Shown piece after piece: positions 48,831 through 59,872 of a DNA stretch of 64,000 nucleotides. The stretch lies in the NCBI GenBank assembly GCA_947044405.1, contig CAMRHE010000357.1:1039501-1103500 (forward strand), read 5' to 3'. Numbering within the stretch: the first letter of the stretch is position 1; each line of letters opens with the position of its first letter. The stretch comes from Leptodactylus fallax (Eukaryota > Chordata > Amphibia > Anura > Leptodactylidae). A model generated the notes under the pieces. That model was not told the origin of the DNA and ran no database searches. It saw nothing but the letters and a program-made list of their open reading frames with translations. The position numbers and the translations under genes are program-made.

Positions 48831-49427
48831 CTAAGGCCCCACATAGCTGCCCCAGCAAAAAGTGCTGCAGGAAAAACCGCGGCAGTAACACATTGTGGTT
48901 TTTCCCACAGCGCTTTACACAGAAGGTCCGCAGAGGTTTCCTCTGTGGACTTTCTACTTCCATTATACCTATAGGGAAGCCGCCAGTGCTTCCGTATTTA
49001 TAATTGATATGCTGCGATTTCCAAAACCGCAACGGATTTGGAAATCACAGCGTATCCGCGGCTCGTATTTTTCCACAATGTTTGGATGGGATTTGCTAGA
49101 ATCCCATCCTCTTTGCAGGAACTGTAAAATGCCGGGTTTTTGCCACGTGGGACACCATCCCATCCCCACTCCCATCCCCACTTTGTGGTAAAATACGCGC
49201 AGCATACATGCTGTGATTTCCAAAACAGTCGCGGTTTTGGAAATTGCAGTATACCTATGGAAATGCCGGCAGTTTCCATATAGATATAATTGAAGCAGAA
49301 AGTCTGCAGAGGAAACCTCTGTGAACTACAGTATCTGTGCAAAGCGCTGTGGGAAGAACCGCGATGTGTCACCGACGTGGTTTCCCCGCAGTGCTTTTTT
49401 GCTCTGGGATGCCACGTGGGGCCTTAG
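48831..49427. mobile_element. Complete miniature element with CTAAGGCCCCAC ends
   Basis: Left end CTAAGGCCCCACATAGC and right end CACGTGGGGCCTTAG. The interior is built from several mirrored blocks (GCGGTTTTTCC, TTTCCTCTG, TACCTATGGAAA). No coding capacity. Target duplication not clear. Confidence 0.65.
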
Positions 49428-49439
49428 CCTTAAGGAGTT

Positions 49440-50859
49440 TTCCAGCTCATTTTTATTGATGACCTGTCCTCAGAATAGATCATCAATAAGAGATAAGTGA
49501 ATCCCCACTGATCAACTGTATAAGGGGGCCATTGCGTCTGTTTATATCACACGCTGTCTGTTTATAGTGACCGTGTGATGTAATTACAGCCTTGTCACAT
49601 AGACGTGTATAGGACGAGGCTGTAGTTACATTACATGGCAGCTATAAAATTAATGACACTATGTAGACAGAGGTCACAGCGCTTACACAGGTACCACGGT
49701 CCATTGAAACAGCTAATCCTGGGGGTCCCGGGTATTGGAATCTCACAAATTTTTATTAACTTTTGTTTACCTTTTAATTAGGAAATGCCTGGGATGTTAT
49801 TAATAAGGGGCACTATTTAAAGGGGTTACATAGGGAAGTTATTAATTAAAAGATACACTTGGGGGTATTATCCATTATGGGGGGTTATATTATATATTTT
49901 ATAATTGGGGGTAGCAGCAGGATGGGTGTGTAGGTGAGGACAATGTGCGCCAGGTGCCTGGAAAAGTAAGGAGCCAAAGATGTCTGTGCTGCAAACTTTA
50001 CAGAGACTGGAAGAAGTGGTCATGGCGGTCCAGATACCTTACCTGTAAGTCACTAAGTGTTACTGCCCTGTATTCACCTAAATCGTCTGCAGAGCCCTGT
50101 GTAGAGGCGATATATACCCCATATACAGTCACCATATAGTGATAATATCGATATACCTAAGTTGGGGGACCACTTGGACATGTTCGACCCCCCCTTTGCT
50201 GAACCCTTGGTATGCCTCTAGTGGCAGGACATTCCTCTCTTGCTTAGACACCCACAGAATGAACTTTAATCCAAGGTAGGACACCAGTGTGTTGAATGGA
50301 AGAAAGGTAGAAATGCTGATAGCAGGACAAAGTGATGAACCGTGTCCTCTCCTCTGTTTCCCGAGTCCTCACAACCCGAGGGTATAAGACATAGTTCTGT
50401 AAGGGCTCAAAGAACATAAAAGCACCATGCTGATGTACGGACGATAAAAATACTGAAGGGGCATGACCTTAGGGGTGCAGCATCGAATATTAGATATCAG
50501 CAACAAGATGTGTTTGTTTGAGGGATGTTACAAGTGACAAGGCCAAGTGGAAAGACTGATGATAAAGATGTTTCCTCAAGAGTGTCTTTTATATTGTGAA
50601 AATTATTATTAGGTAGGTCCACCTTCTGTCAGTTTTGATCATGTGAGTATCACACAGGTAAATGGCTTCTTACAGTATGTGTAATAGAGTTTCTCTTGTA
50701 GCAAACCATGCACCTGTGTGTCCATCACAAGACCATGACAGGCTTATATCCACTTGAGTAAACATGAAGGTCCTATTTAAGGACAGCAAGCAGAAATCTT
50801 GACAACTATAACTGATACAGAAAGCGTGTTAGAAAACTGCATAGTTTCATTGCACAGTT
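49440..50859. other. Non-coding interval
   Basis: No gene or clear element ends seen. The base composition is ordinary. Confidence 0.4.
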
Positions 50860-51112
50860 TTTTTGGTGAAAAAAAAATTTCTCTATAAGAAGAAGATTTT
50901 TTAAAAAAAAAAAAAAAAATCTTTTTTTTTTTTCCTTCTCCCTTTTTTGCAGATTTTTTTTGCTTTTTTTTTTATAAGTTTTTTTTCCCTTTTTTAGTAA
51001 AAAAAAAAAAAAAATTTTTTTTTAAAAAAAAATTTTTTTTTTTTTTAAAAAAAAATATTTTTTGTTTTTTTTTTTTTTAAATTGTGTTGTTTTTTTTTGT
51101 GGGTGTGTGCCT

Positions 51113-51147
<35 letters not shown>

Positions 51148-51208
51148 ATAAAAAAAAAAAAAAAAAAAAAAAATATTTTTATTTTATAAAAATTTTTTTC
51201 CCCTTTAT
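50860..51208. repeat. A/T homopolymer tract, possibly an error tract
   Basis: Nearly pure alternating A and T runs of 8-25 bases. It lies just beyond the poly-A tail of the LINE. The tail may be long and badly resolved. Confidence 0.6.
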
Positions 51209-51240
51209 TTTTTTTTTTTTTTTTTTTTATATAACTGTAA

Positions 51241-51247
51241 TTTTATT
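51241..51247 (-). terminator. Polyadenylation signal of the LINE
   Basis: On the minus strand it reads CAATAAAA, about 15 bases before the poly-A tail at the element's 3' end. Confidence 0.6.
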
Positions 51248-51466
51248 GAAAAATTTTTCATTAACAAGGAATAAAGAAAAAACAAAAAAACAATAATAAT
51301 CAAACAAACAGGAAGCATTGAGGTAAATAGAGGCTATCTGCCTCCTCCCCCTTAAGCAATATGCATTTAAATTAAGCAGTGAACAAGGGAGGGGGGAATG
51401 GAGGGGTTAAGAAGACAAGGGTAGGACCAAAGGGAAGGGGGGGGGAGGGAAGGAGAGGACTAGAGA

Positions 51467-54400
51467 TCAGAGACCCTGTAATGTACAATACATGTCCCAG
51501 GGTGCCCAAATAGCCCCAAAGGCTTCCCGTGAATTATGTAGGCCAGCAGTCAGGTATTCAAGACTCCTCACATCCTTCATTCTAGCCACAAGCTCAAGAC
51601 TAGATGGGGGACTCACCTTCTTCCAGTTTCTAGCTATGAGAGTTTTAGCTGCAGTACAAAGATGCAAGAAAAGCCTGGATGACTTATTGCTCAGGTGTCT
51701 GGGGGGAAGGTTCAGGAGATAAAGAAGAGGGTCAAGAGGAACCTCTTGCAAAAAGAGAGCAGTCGTCAGAGTCCTGACCTCCCTCCAAAAACCGAGGATG
51801 AGAGGGCACGTCCAAAAGATATGGTGCAGGGTACCCACCGCAGCTCCACAGCGCCAGCACCATGGGGGAACTAATGGGTTTAAAGTATGAAGGAGAGCCG
51901 GAGTATGATACCAATGCATCAACAGCTTATACTGTGTTTCCCTAAACGTAATGCACTGAGATGATTTCTGGGCCCGAGACCATACAATCCGCCACTGTTC
52001 CTGGGAGATGGGTTTACCCACCGCCTCCTCCCATTTAAGCATATAGCGATGATTAACAGGAGAGCCTGTAGTTTGTGAGTTAAGAAGTTGGTAAATAGAG
52101 GATATAAAGCCCCTAGTGGACGTGCCTGCACGGCAAATCTTTTCAAAAGCGGTGGGGAGTGACACCTTAAGAGACCCATGGAGGGAGCGGACAAAGTGAA
52201 CCACCTGCAAGTAATGGAACCATTCAGTACTTGGCAGGTTTTGATTAGCTGTAAGATAAGCAAAGGACCTGAGTTCCAAGGTTCCAGGGTCAACCATATC
52301 AGCAATCCGGTAAAGGCCAGCTTCAGACCACACTTTAGTCATGGCAGAAGTCAGGCTCTCTGGGAGAAGGGGGTTGTATAGTATGGAGACCATAGATGAG
52401 CGCGGGGACATCAGGGAGAATCTAGCACAACAGGTAGACCAGATAGATCTAGTAAACCGAATGGGGCCCAACAGGTACGAGGCAGGGGGGGGGGGGGGGG
52501 AGCTGACCCACAGAAGCGCGTTAGGATGCATGCGTGCCAGCCATAGCTTCTCTATCTGCACCCATCTGGTGTATGCTGGCATAGCCGCCCAGAATGGGAT
52601 ATGGCGTAAGTGGGCCGCCCAGTAATAATGTAACAGATGTGGGACAGCCATACCCCCAGACCCCCTATCCGCCAGCATAACAGATCTAGGTATTCGGTGT
52701 CGTTTTGCTTTCCAGATAAACTGGAAGATAGCTTTCTGTAGGTTCCGTAATTCTCCCCGAGGTATCGCGACTGGGAGCGTCTCGAAAAAATACAGTAGCT
52801 TCGGGAGGAGAGTCATCTTGACCGCAGCAATTCTCCCCAAAAGGGAGATAGGCAAGGGTTGCCATTTGTCCAATAGGGCTCTTAGCTCACAAAACAACCG
52901 CGGGTAGTTTGCCGAGTAGAGGGTCGCATAGGAAGTGGATATATGGACTCCCAGGTAGCGGATAGAGGACTCCCGCCACTGGAAATCGTAATTACTGCGG
53001 AGGAGAAGGAGAAGGTCCCGTGGGATGTTAAGTGGGAGTGCCTCAGTCTTCGCGGGGTTCACCTTATACCCTGAGAGATCACCATAGGTCTCTAGCGAGC
53101 GCAGCAAGTTTGGAAGGGTAGTATGAGGGGAGGTGAGAGTGAGGAGTACATCGTCCGCAAAGAGAGATATCTTAAATTCCTTATCTTGGACCATGATGCC
53201 CTTGATATTAGGGTCTCGCCTAATCTTGGCCGCTAGCGGTTCAATGCAGAGGGCAAATATGATGGGTGACAGGGGGCAACCCTGCCTAGTGCCATTTCGA
53301 ATAGGGAAGAAGGGCGAAGATGCATGGGGAAGCTTAATTGCTGCTGAGGGTAAGGAGTAAAGGGCCTGGATAGCTGTGAGAAACGGTCCCGTAAGCCCGA
53401 ACGCCTTAAGCGTAGTATGCATAAACGACCAATTTATGCGGTCAAAAGCCTTTTCAGCGTCCAGGCTCAAGAGAAGGGCCGGGGTAGAATAATGATTGGC
53501 CACCTCCACCAAATCCACAGTCCTCCTGGTGTTGTCACCACCCTGACGACAGGGGATGAATCCCACCTGGTCCTTATGGACAAGCAGAGGGAGCCAAGCA
53601 TTCAGTCTGTTGGCTAAGAGTTTGGTGAAAAGTTTCAGGTCCGTGTTCAGCAAAGCAATCGGTCGGTAGTTAGCACAATCCTGCAAGTCCTTACCCGGTT
53701 TAGGGACCAATGTGAGTAGTGAAGAGAGCATAGTCGGGGGTATAGGGGAACCTGAAAGGAAGGAATTGAAGAGGGACAATAGATGAGCAGAGAGTTCACC
53801 CTGGAAAACCTTATAATAATTGTAAGTGAACCCATCTGGGCCTGGGGCTTTCCCATTTGGGAGGTCCCTCAGGACCCCTTCTAGTTCCTCCCTGGTGATG
53901 GGGGTGTTCAGGGAGGTTAGGGCCTCAGGAGGAAGGCGTGGGAGACAACAATCCTTTAAATAGTCTTCCAGTAGTGTTGAGTCATCCCCAGGGAGTAGTG
54001 CTCGTGGGGGGGGTAAGTCATACAGCTTAGAGTAGTAAGAGTGGAACGCCAGCGCCACAGCATCAGGGTGATGTTGAAGAGTACCCGCGGGGTCACGGAC
54101 AGAGTGTGGTGTGGAAGAGGCCCGATGATCCCTGAGGGTTCCTGCCAGGAGGGTATGAGATTTATTACCTCGTTCAAAAAACCGCTGACGGGTATAAAGG
54201 AGAAGTCGTTCCACATGGCGGGTCTCCAAATCACGGAGGTCCGCCCGGGCCAGGACCAAACGGCGAAGAACCCCCAGGGATGGATGCGCTGCCAAAGTCG
54301 TCGTAAGGGACCGAATACGGGCTTGGAGGAGCTGTTCCTGGGCCTGTCTGTCCCTTTTAAGCCTAGAAGCCAATGCGATACAGCATCCTCTCATGACCGC

Positions 54401-55276
54401 CTTATGGGCTTCCCAGAGAATGGCAAGAGAGTCTACCGAGCCTAAGTTGTCCCTAAAATAATCTATCAAGTGTGTGCGCAGGGTCTCGAGGGAGGTCGGC
54501 GAATTGAGCAGTGTTTCGTTAAGACGCCAATGACATTGGCGAGTAGGCACTGGAGTCGTAGATAAGGTAACCACGACTGGGGCATGATCAGACCAGGTGA
54601 GAGGGCCAATGTTCGTGTCCCTAAGCAAACGAAGAGCGGGAGCATTTCCAAAGAAGTAGTCAATGCGGGTGTGAGTGTTATGAGGGTGAGAAAAGAAGGT
54701 GTAGGAGCGCGCCGTAGGATTGTCCACTCGCCAAAGGTCATACAAAGAGTGGGCGCGGATCAGCCTGCGGAACTCCCTTGCAAGTTGGGCCAACCTATGG
54801 GGGGTTGGGCCCTCGGGTAACGCCAGACGATCCGCCCGTTCAGAGAAGACCATGTTAAAGTCTCCCCCCACCAGCCAAGCTGATGGTGGGAGAGCGTGCA
54901 GACGGGAGAATACCCGGCGCAAGAACGGGATCTGTGCTGAATTGGGGGCATAGACATTGCATAAAACAATCGGGGCACCATAAAGGAGCCCCTCCAAGAT
55001 AACAAACCGGCCACCTGGGTCTATGTGGGAAGTCGTCACTGTAATTGGGCAGGATCGAGAAAGAAGGATAGCCACCCCAGCTCTGCGTCGATTGTGGAAG
55101 GCTGAAAAAGCTACGGGAAAATAATGCTTAGCGAAGGCAAAAGTACCAGCGCGGTCAAAATGAGTCTCCTGAAGAAACGCCACATCCGCTCGTAAGGAGC
55201 GGAGTTCTCTAAGGACATGGCGCCTTTTAATGTTGGAACCCAGGCCCTTGACATTAATTGTCACGCACCTAACCAT
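51467..55276 (-). CDS. LINE ORF2: endonuclease and reverse transcriptase, intact
   Basis: An unbroken frame of 1269 residues from ATG at 55276. I chose this start because MVRCVTINVKGL opens the endonuclease; an upstream ATG at 55375 adds 33 residues without family features. The apurinic-type endonuclease (residues 1-240) has N8, E37 in FLQETH, GGDFN at 137-141 and SDH at 229-231, which are the catalytic residues that nick target DNA. The RT (about 455-760) has PNGKAPGPDGFT at 473-484, SLDAEKAFDR at 604-613, GTRQGCPLSP at 662-671 and FADDV at 706-710. A CCHC zinc knuckle, CWRCGAAVGTLHHIFWTC, lies near the C-terminus. The length and order fit L1 and Tx1 ORF2. No lesion is visible, so the protein could have been made recently. 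Confidence 0.93.
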   Translation of the reverse strand: MVRCVTINVKGLGSNIKRRHVLRELRSLRADVAFLQETHFDRAGTFAFAKHYFPVAFSAFHNRRRAGVAILLSRSCPITVTTSHIDPGGRFVILEGLLYGAPIVLCNVYAPNSAQIPFLRRVFSRLHALPPSAWLVGGDFNMVFSERADRLALPEGPTPHRLAQLAREFRRLIRAHSLYDLWRVDNPTARSYTFFSHPHNTHTRIDYFFGNAPALRLLRDTNIGPLTWSDHAPVVVTLSTTPVPTRQCHWRLNETLLNSPTSLETLRTHLIDYFRDNLGSVDSLAILWEAHKAVMRGCCIALASRLKRDRQAQEQLLQARIRSLTTTLAAHPSLGVLRRLVLARADLRDLETRHVERLLLYTRQRFFERGNKSHTLLAGTLRDHRASSTPHSVRDPAGTLQHHPDAVALAFHSYYSKLYDLPPPRALLPGDDSTLLEDYLKDCCLPRLPPEALTSLNTPITREELEGVLRDLPNGKAPGPDGFTYNYYKVFQGELSAHLLSLFNSFLSGSPIPPTMLSSLLTLVPKPGKDLQDCANYRPIALLNTDLKLFTKLLANRLNAWLPLLVHKDQVGFIPCRQGGDNTRRTVDLVEVANHYSTPALLLSLDAEKAFDRINWSFMHTTLKAFGLTGPFLTAIQALYSLPSAAIKLPHASSPFFPIRNGTRQGCPLSPIIFALCIEPLAAKIRRDPNIKGIMVQDKEFKISLFADDVLLTLTSPHTTLPNLLRSLETYGDLSGYKVNPAKTEALPLNIPRDLLLLLRSNYDFQWRESSIRYLGVHISTSYATLYSANYPRLFCELRALLDKWQPLPISLLGRIAAVKMTLLPKLLYFFETLPVAIPRGELRNLQKAIFQFIWKAKRHRIPRSVMLADRGSGGMAVPHLLHYYWAAHLRHIPFWAAMPAYTRWVQIEKLWLARMHPNALLWVSSPPPPPASYLLGPIRFTRSIWSTCCARFSLMSPRSSMVSILYNPLLPESLTSAMTKVWSEAGLYRIADMVDPGTLELRSFAYLTANQNLPSTEWFHYLQVVHFVRSLHGSLKVSLPTAFEKICRAGTSTRGFISSIYQLLNSQTTGSPVNHRYMLKWEEAVGKPISQEQWRIVWSRAQKSSQCITFRETQYKLLMHWYHTPALLHTLNPLVPPWCWRCGAAVGTLHHIFWTCPLILGFWREVRTLTTALFLQEVPLDPLLYLLNLPPRHLSNKSSRLFLHLCTAAKTLIARNWKKVSPPSSLELVARMKDVRSLEYLTAGLHNSREAFGAIWAPWDMYCTLQGL

Positions 55277-55852
55277 TGGGACCCAGGATTGGAGGACAGT
55301 GGCGGATTGCAATAAGCTCACCCATCTCACATGACGCTGGCAAGTTTCCCTCGGAGAGGCAAAAGGGCAATCCACAAACAGGAACCCAAAGTCGAGGCAG
55401 GGTCTCTAGATCAGGGAGGGGGGGGGGGAAAGAGAGGGAGGGAGGGAGGCAAAAGACATCATAAATGACAAAGTAAAAATAAAAACAGTTAAACAATACT
55501 TTGTGGGCGAGGCTAAGTCACTCGCCTGGGGACCAATGAGGGCAGCCAGAGGTCCAATCAGGATCAATGGCTGCACAGTCCAAGTATCCCCTTAGGGGGG
55601 AGAGCGTGGACAGGAGGTCGGAGGGGAGGCGGTGGATCCCCAACCACCAGTAAAAAGAAGGAAGGAAGGGGAGTCACCGGAACCCCACCCCGCCCCCACT
55701 CCGCTAAAACAATCCAATAATAAGCATAATAGATGAGACCCGTAGACCTAAAAAAAAAAAAAGAGAAGCAAACATAACATTAAGGCATGCAGATTCCAAA
55801 GCACCACCGAGAAAAGGGAGAACGTCTCAAGGGGGGGCAGCCTCCTCAGGGA

Positions 55853-56156
55853 TCAGTCTCCAGCCGGGGCCTCCGAGTGGTCACCACCGCGGAGGATGCA
55901 TGACGTCGTCTGGGCTCCAATCGTTGCCAAACCGGTGGTGGGGGAGGGGGGTGGAGAGAATAGCTCCCAGTCTGTTAAATCCGGCAGGGGAACATCCAAT
56001 AGGTCACAGAAGAGAGGCAAATCCGCAAAGGAGCGAAGCGTAGCGGAGCGACCATCCCTACGAGCAATGAGAGCAAACGGAAATCCCCACCGGTAAGGAA
56101 TTTGGTGCTCCTGAAGAATCTGGAGGAGGGGTCGGAGATGGCGGCGTTTCTGGAGG
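55853..56156 (-). pseudogene. LINE ORF1, C-terminal fragment
   Basis: Read on the minus strand, about 100 residues run to a TGA at 55853-55855. They include YRWGFPFALIARRDG, which resembles the C-terminal domain of L1-type ORF1 RNA-binding proteins. The N-terminal part is lost at the 5' truncation point. It lies upstream of ORF2 in the expected order. The assignment rests on position and this motif. Confidence 0.6.
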
Positions 56157-56157
56157 G

Positions 56158-57062
56158 TGATTCTCTATGGATTTTTTAATATCATTATGAATTAAATGAA
56201 ATATCTTGTGGCATTTTTTGCACTAAAATTTTATTTGGTGTGTCTTATATTATAATTGTGCAGAGCCTATTGGGACAATTCCCTGAATGTTATTCATATA
56301 GTGGTACTGTTACTCTAGGTAGAGTATTACTGTGCATCAGCCTTTGCAGGGACATACCACTTTGACAGGGGGGATGCCAACGCCCAGTTGGCAATTTATT
56401 TGTAGATTTCTAGCAGGAATGAGAAAGGAAAAGCACAACACACAGTTTTTACAGGAGTGAAAACAAGGGCTACACAGCAACTGAAAACTTCTATTAAATT
56501 GTGTTTGTGATATTATATAAGGAGAAAAATGGTCACATTTTCCTACATAAAATACATAACAAAATGGCCTCAAATAACAACTAGAGATGAGCGAATCGAA
56601 GCTGCAGAAGTGAAATTTGATATGAATTTCAGGAAATCTTCGATTCGCCACGATTTCGGATTTCCTCACGCTTCGATTCATCGAATCGCATTTTTTTCTA
56701 AAATGGCCGCCGCACATGTTAGGACAAGGGGCAAAGGACTCTGGGATTGAGAGATCACTCACAATGCCGAGCATGCAGCTAATCAGCAGCCAGCTAGGGC
56801 TGTGATGTCACAGCCCTATAAAAACCCTTGGCCATTTTAGGTACAGTCATTTCACATCGCTCTTACTGTAGGGACGGACGTCCAGCTGCCCAGCAGGAGC
56901 TAGGGAAAGACTTAGAAAACAGAAGTTCAGGGAAAGAGGCTGAGCCTTAGAACTGTAGGGAAAGGATAGGGAGGAATTGAGAGAAGAATTTGGGGTGGTT
57001 GCAGGGTCATTTACAGCAAGAATTTGCAGCATAATTCACATTGCAGCACTCACTGCCGTTAT
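56158..57062. other. Non-coding interval with a dispersed frog repeat
   Basis: No gene seen. The GATGAGCGAA repeat is at 56583-56700 (plus strand). A palindromic GGGCTGTGATGTCACAGCCC at 56796-56815 precedes CTATAAAAACCC, which could be a promoter of an unidentified repeat. Confidence 0.4.
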
Positions 57063-58857
57063 ACTGCTGCTCATTATAAGAATAAAATGGAAAAGCAAAT
57101 GGAAAGAAAAGACATAAGGGGAATCTGGGATGGGCTTCAGTCAATTTCGGGTCATAGACAGTCTGTCTCCCAGACAGAGGCAGATGTTAACTGGCTTAAC
57201 GAACTAAATCTATTCTTCAATAGATTTGATCACACACCAGCTCCTCCCACCCCAGCATGTCTTTCAGTTCCCCCTACCACAATGACTTCACCCCCCTGTG
57301 GCTACTTCCCACCAGACCAGTAAATCCAGAAATCTGTGTTTATCTGACCACAGTCTGACCTTCACACATGCCCAGGTGAGAAGGGAGCTGAAAAAGATCA
57401 AGGCGGGGAAAGTTGCAGGGCCAGATGACATCAGTGCAAGGCTAATTAAGACTTGTGAGGATCAGCTGTGTAGTATTATTACATATATGCTTAATATGAG
57501 CCTGAAGCTGGAAATAGTCCCTGAATTATGGAAATCTTCTTGTGTGGTACCAGTTCCAAAGAAACCTCACCCTATGGACCTCAACGACTACAGACCTGTA
57601 GCATTGACATCCCACTTGGTGAAGATCTTAGAGAGATTGGTTCTCACACATCTCTGCCCTCTGGTGAGCCCCGCTATGTACCATCTCCAGTTTGCGTATC
57701 AGCCAGACATTGGGGTGGATGATGCCATCATCCACCTTCTGCACAGGGCTCTTTCTCACCTGCAGAAACCAGGGAACACTGTGAGAATAATGTTCTTTAA
57801 TTTCTCAGTTCTTTTAACACCATACAGCCAGGGATACTGAGAGACAAGCTGGCCTTTGTTGAAGTGGACCACCACCTCTCCAAGTGGATCCTCGACTACC
57901 TCATAAATCGACCTCAGTATGTGAGAGCCCAGGACTGTGTGTCAGATACCGTAATCTGTAATACGGGGGCATCTCAGAGTACAGTTCTTGCTCCTTTCCT
58001 CTTCACACTGTACACTGCAGATTTTTGGTGTAACTCATCTAGCTGCTACCTACAGAAGTATTTTGACGACTCTGCAATAGTAGGCCTCATCACAGATGAT
58101 GATGACAGGGAGTACAGAGAACTGAACCGGGATTTTGTAGACTGGTGCCAGTGGAACCTCCTGAAGATTAACGCCGGGAAGACCAAGGAGATGGTGGTGA
58201 ACTTCCGTAAATGCAGATGCCCTCCTAAACCAGTGGACATCCAGAAGACGGGCATCGAGATTGTCAACACCTATAAGTACCTGGGTGTGCTCCTCAATAA
58301 TAAGCTGGACTTGGCAGATCACATGTAGGTCCTGTACAGGAAGGGCCACAGCAGGCTCTACCTGCTTAGGAGGCTGAGAGCCTTTGGAGTCCAGGAGGCA
58401 CTCCTTAGGACTTTTTCAACTCGGTAGTGGCATCAGCCATCTTCTTTGGTGTGGCCTGCTGGGGGAGCAGTATATCAACCAGGGATAGAAATAAACTTGA
58501 CAAGCTGATTAGAAGGGCCAGCTCTGTCCTGGGGAGCCCACTGGACTAAGTGCAGGTGGTAGGTGACAGAAGGATACTGTCCATGGTGAGCTCTATGCAG
58601 AAGAATAAGTCCCATCCCATGTATGAGACCATGATTGTGCTTGGCAGTACTGTCAGTGACCGACTGCTTCACACTAAGTGTGAGAAGGAGTTCTATTGGA
58701 AGTCTTTCCTCCCCACTGCGGTCAGGCTGTACAACCAACACCGACCTAAGCGGACATTACAGAGAACTGAAATATCTTTCTGTTTGTGATATCCCCCTCC
58801 CCTCTGCTACTTCTTAACTGTCTACTATCAATGAAATGCCTCTACCTTGGAACATTT
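57063..58857 (+). mobile_element. Rex1/L2-type LINE relic, longer copy
   Basis: Same family as 21471-22665 but truncated further upstream and more decayed. The 3' UTR is recognisable up to about 58857 (CTTGGAACATTTC), without the (ATT)n tail. Confidence 0.8.
57087..58789 (+). pseudogene. LINE reverse transcriptase pseudogene
   Basis: Readable pieces in order are KDIRGIWDGLQSI (pre-RT), KKIKAGKVAGPDDISARLI (RT start, about 57390), PVPKKPHPMDLNDYRPVAL (about 57550-57605), motif A region near 57795 with a frameshift, GASQSTVLAPFLFTLY (about 57967) and YFDD at 58059-58070, where the sister copy has YSDD. A TAG ends the frame at 58326-58328, another stop lies near 58549, and a base is lost near 58411. 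Motif B has also lost its GAPQGT consensus. It is inactive. The copy at 21473 is the better guide to the family. Confidence 0.85.
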
Positions 58858-59330
58858 CTTCCACAGCATAACATTACATTTGTCAGTACTATTGTGCCAA
58901 AGAAAACTGAATTATCATCCAATAATTATTAAGTAATTAATAAGTATTGTCAATAATAAATCAATAATTTGCGGTGATCACTTATTTAAAGGTGTTCATT
59001 AGTGTCTAAACCCATAAGGAGGACCATATTCGCCATTTTGTTACCAGTATAAAGTTGCTGCCATTTTTAAAAACAGTATTGTCAATAATAATTCTTAACA
59101 GTTATCACTTATTTAAAGGTGTTTATTAGTGTTGTGAGAAGGTGACAGGTAAAGTTCTGGAAGGTCGCTATATCTCCCCCAGATTCCTCACTTATGTATG
59201 GTAAGTGATATTGCAACACGGATATCTGTAACAAAACCTTAGCTGTGAGAATTCCTTTCTGTTAACCACTTCTTGTCCTACTAGGGAGGGGCCTTCAATC
59301 ACAGGTCAGAACTGGGCCTCATTAAAGACC

Positions 59331-59338
59331 TATAAAAG
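59331..59338 (+). promoter_or_regulatory. TATA box of solo LTR
   Basis: TATAAAAG about 200 bases into the LTR, 255 bases before the polyadenylation signal. Confidence 0.55.
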
Positions 59339-59592
59339 GTTGTCAAGACCTCAGTCCTGGGCAGTTCCTGGGGAGAGAGGAGGAGCCGGGTTCTGTCCTA
59401 AGACCCTGACAACTGGTGAGAGACCAGTGTGAACTTTTGCTTGTGTTTTTGCCATGTGTTTTGACTGTGTGGTTGAATCAAGCCACATGTATAGTTAGGG
59501 CCTCTTTGTTTAACCAGTAGCTCAGACAAGCAGGATTTCTGTTATCATTTTGCCTGACTATTAAGGCTTATTTTTATTTTGCTGTTTTGGAA

Positions 59593-59598
59593 AATAAA
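59593..59598 (+). terminator. Polyadenylation signal of solo LTR
   Basis: AATAAA about 95 bases before the LTR end. Confidence 0.55.
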
Positions 59599-59872
59599 CA
59601 TACAGGATAAAACCTGTTCATACCTGACTTTTTTGTGTCTGTCTCTGACTGTCTGGGTCCATGGCTGCTACCACTGAGCCAATCCTCCCACAGTGTCTAA
59701 ACCCATAAGGAGGACCAAATTCGCCATTTTGTTACCAGTATAAAGTTGCAGGCCATTTTTAAAAACAGTATTGTCCATAATAATTCAATAATTCTTAGCG
59801 GTTATTATCACTTATTTAAAGGTGTTTATTAGTGTCTAAACCCATAAGGAGGACCATATTCGTCATTTTGTT

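Larger units (their letters stand above)
51209..56157 (-). mobile_element. L1/Tx1-group LINE, 5'-truncated in ORF1
   Basis: It runs right to left: ORF1 C-terminal part, an inter-ORF stretch (55277-55852), ORF2, a 3' UTR (51229-51466) with an AATAAA-type signal near 51241-51247, and a poly-A tail seen as poly-T at 51209-51228. The sequence changes abruptly at 56157. I cannot see target duplications because the left flank is homopolymer. Confidence 0.88.
59133..59692 (+). mobile_element. Solo LTR with 4-bp target duplication
   Basis: 560 bp, starting TGTGAGAAGG and ending CCTCCCACA. The duplications GTGT are at 59129-59132 and 59693-59696. The TATA box is at 59331-59338 and AATAAA at 59593-59598. 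A 4-bp duplication is typical of gamma- or epsilon-like endogenous retroviruses, but the class cannot be set without internal sequence. Coding sequence has been lost, presumably by LTR-LTR recombination. Confidence 0.8.
58965..59872 (+). repeat. Tandem repeat of about 130-150 bp, split by an LTR
   Basis: The unit runs CACTTATTTAAAGGTGTTTA, GTGTCTAAACCCATAAGGAG, CGCCATTTTGTTACCAGTAT and AAAACAGTATTGTC. One unit is at 58978-59094, a second at 59106-59132 plus 59693-59775, and a third starts at 59809. The second is interrupted by the solo LTR. Confidence 0.8.

Noticed and set aside
57024..57323. Independent small gene of 99 codons
   Set aside because: It contains the pre-RT segment of the Rex1/L2-type LINE that continues in the next frame.
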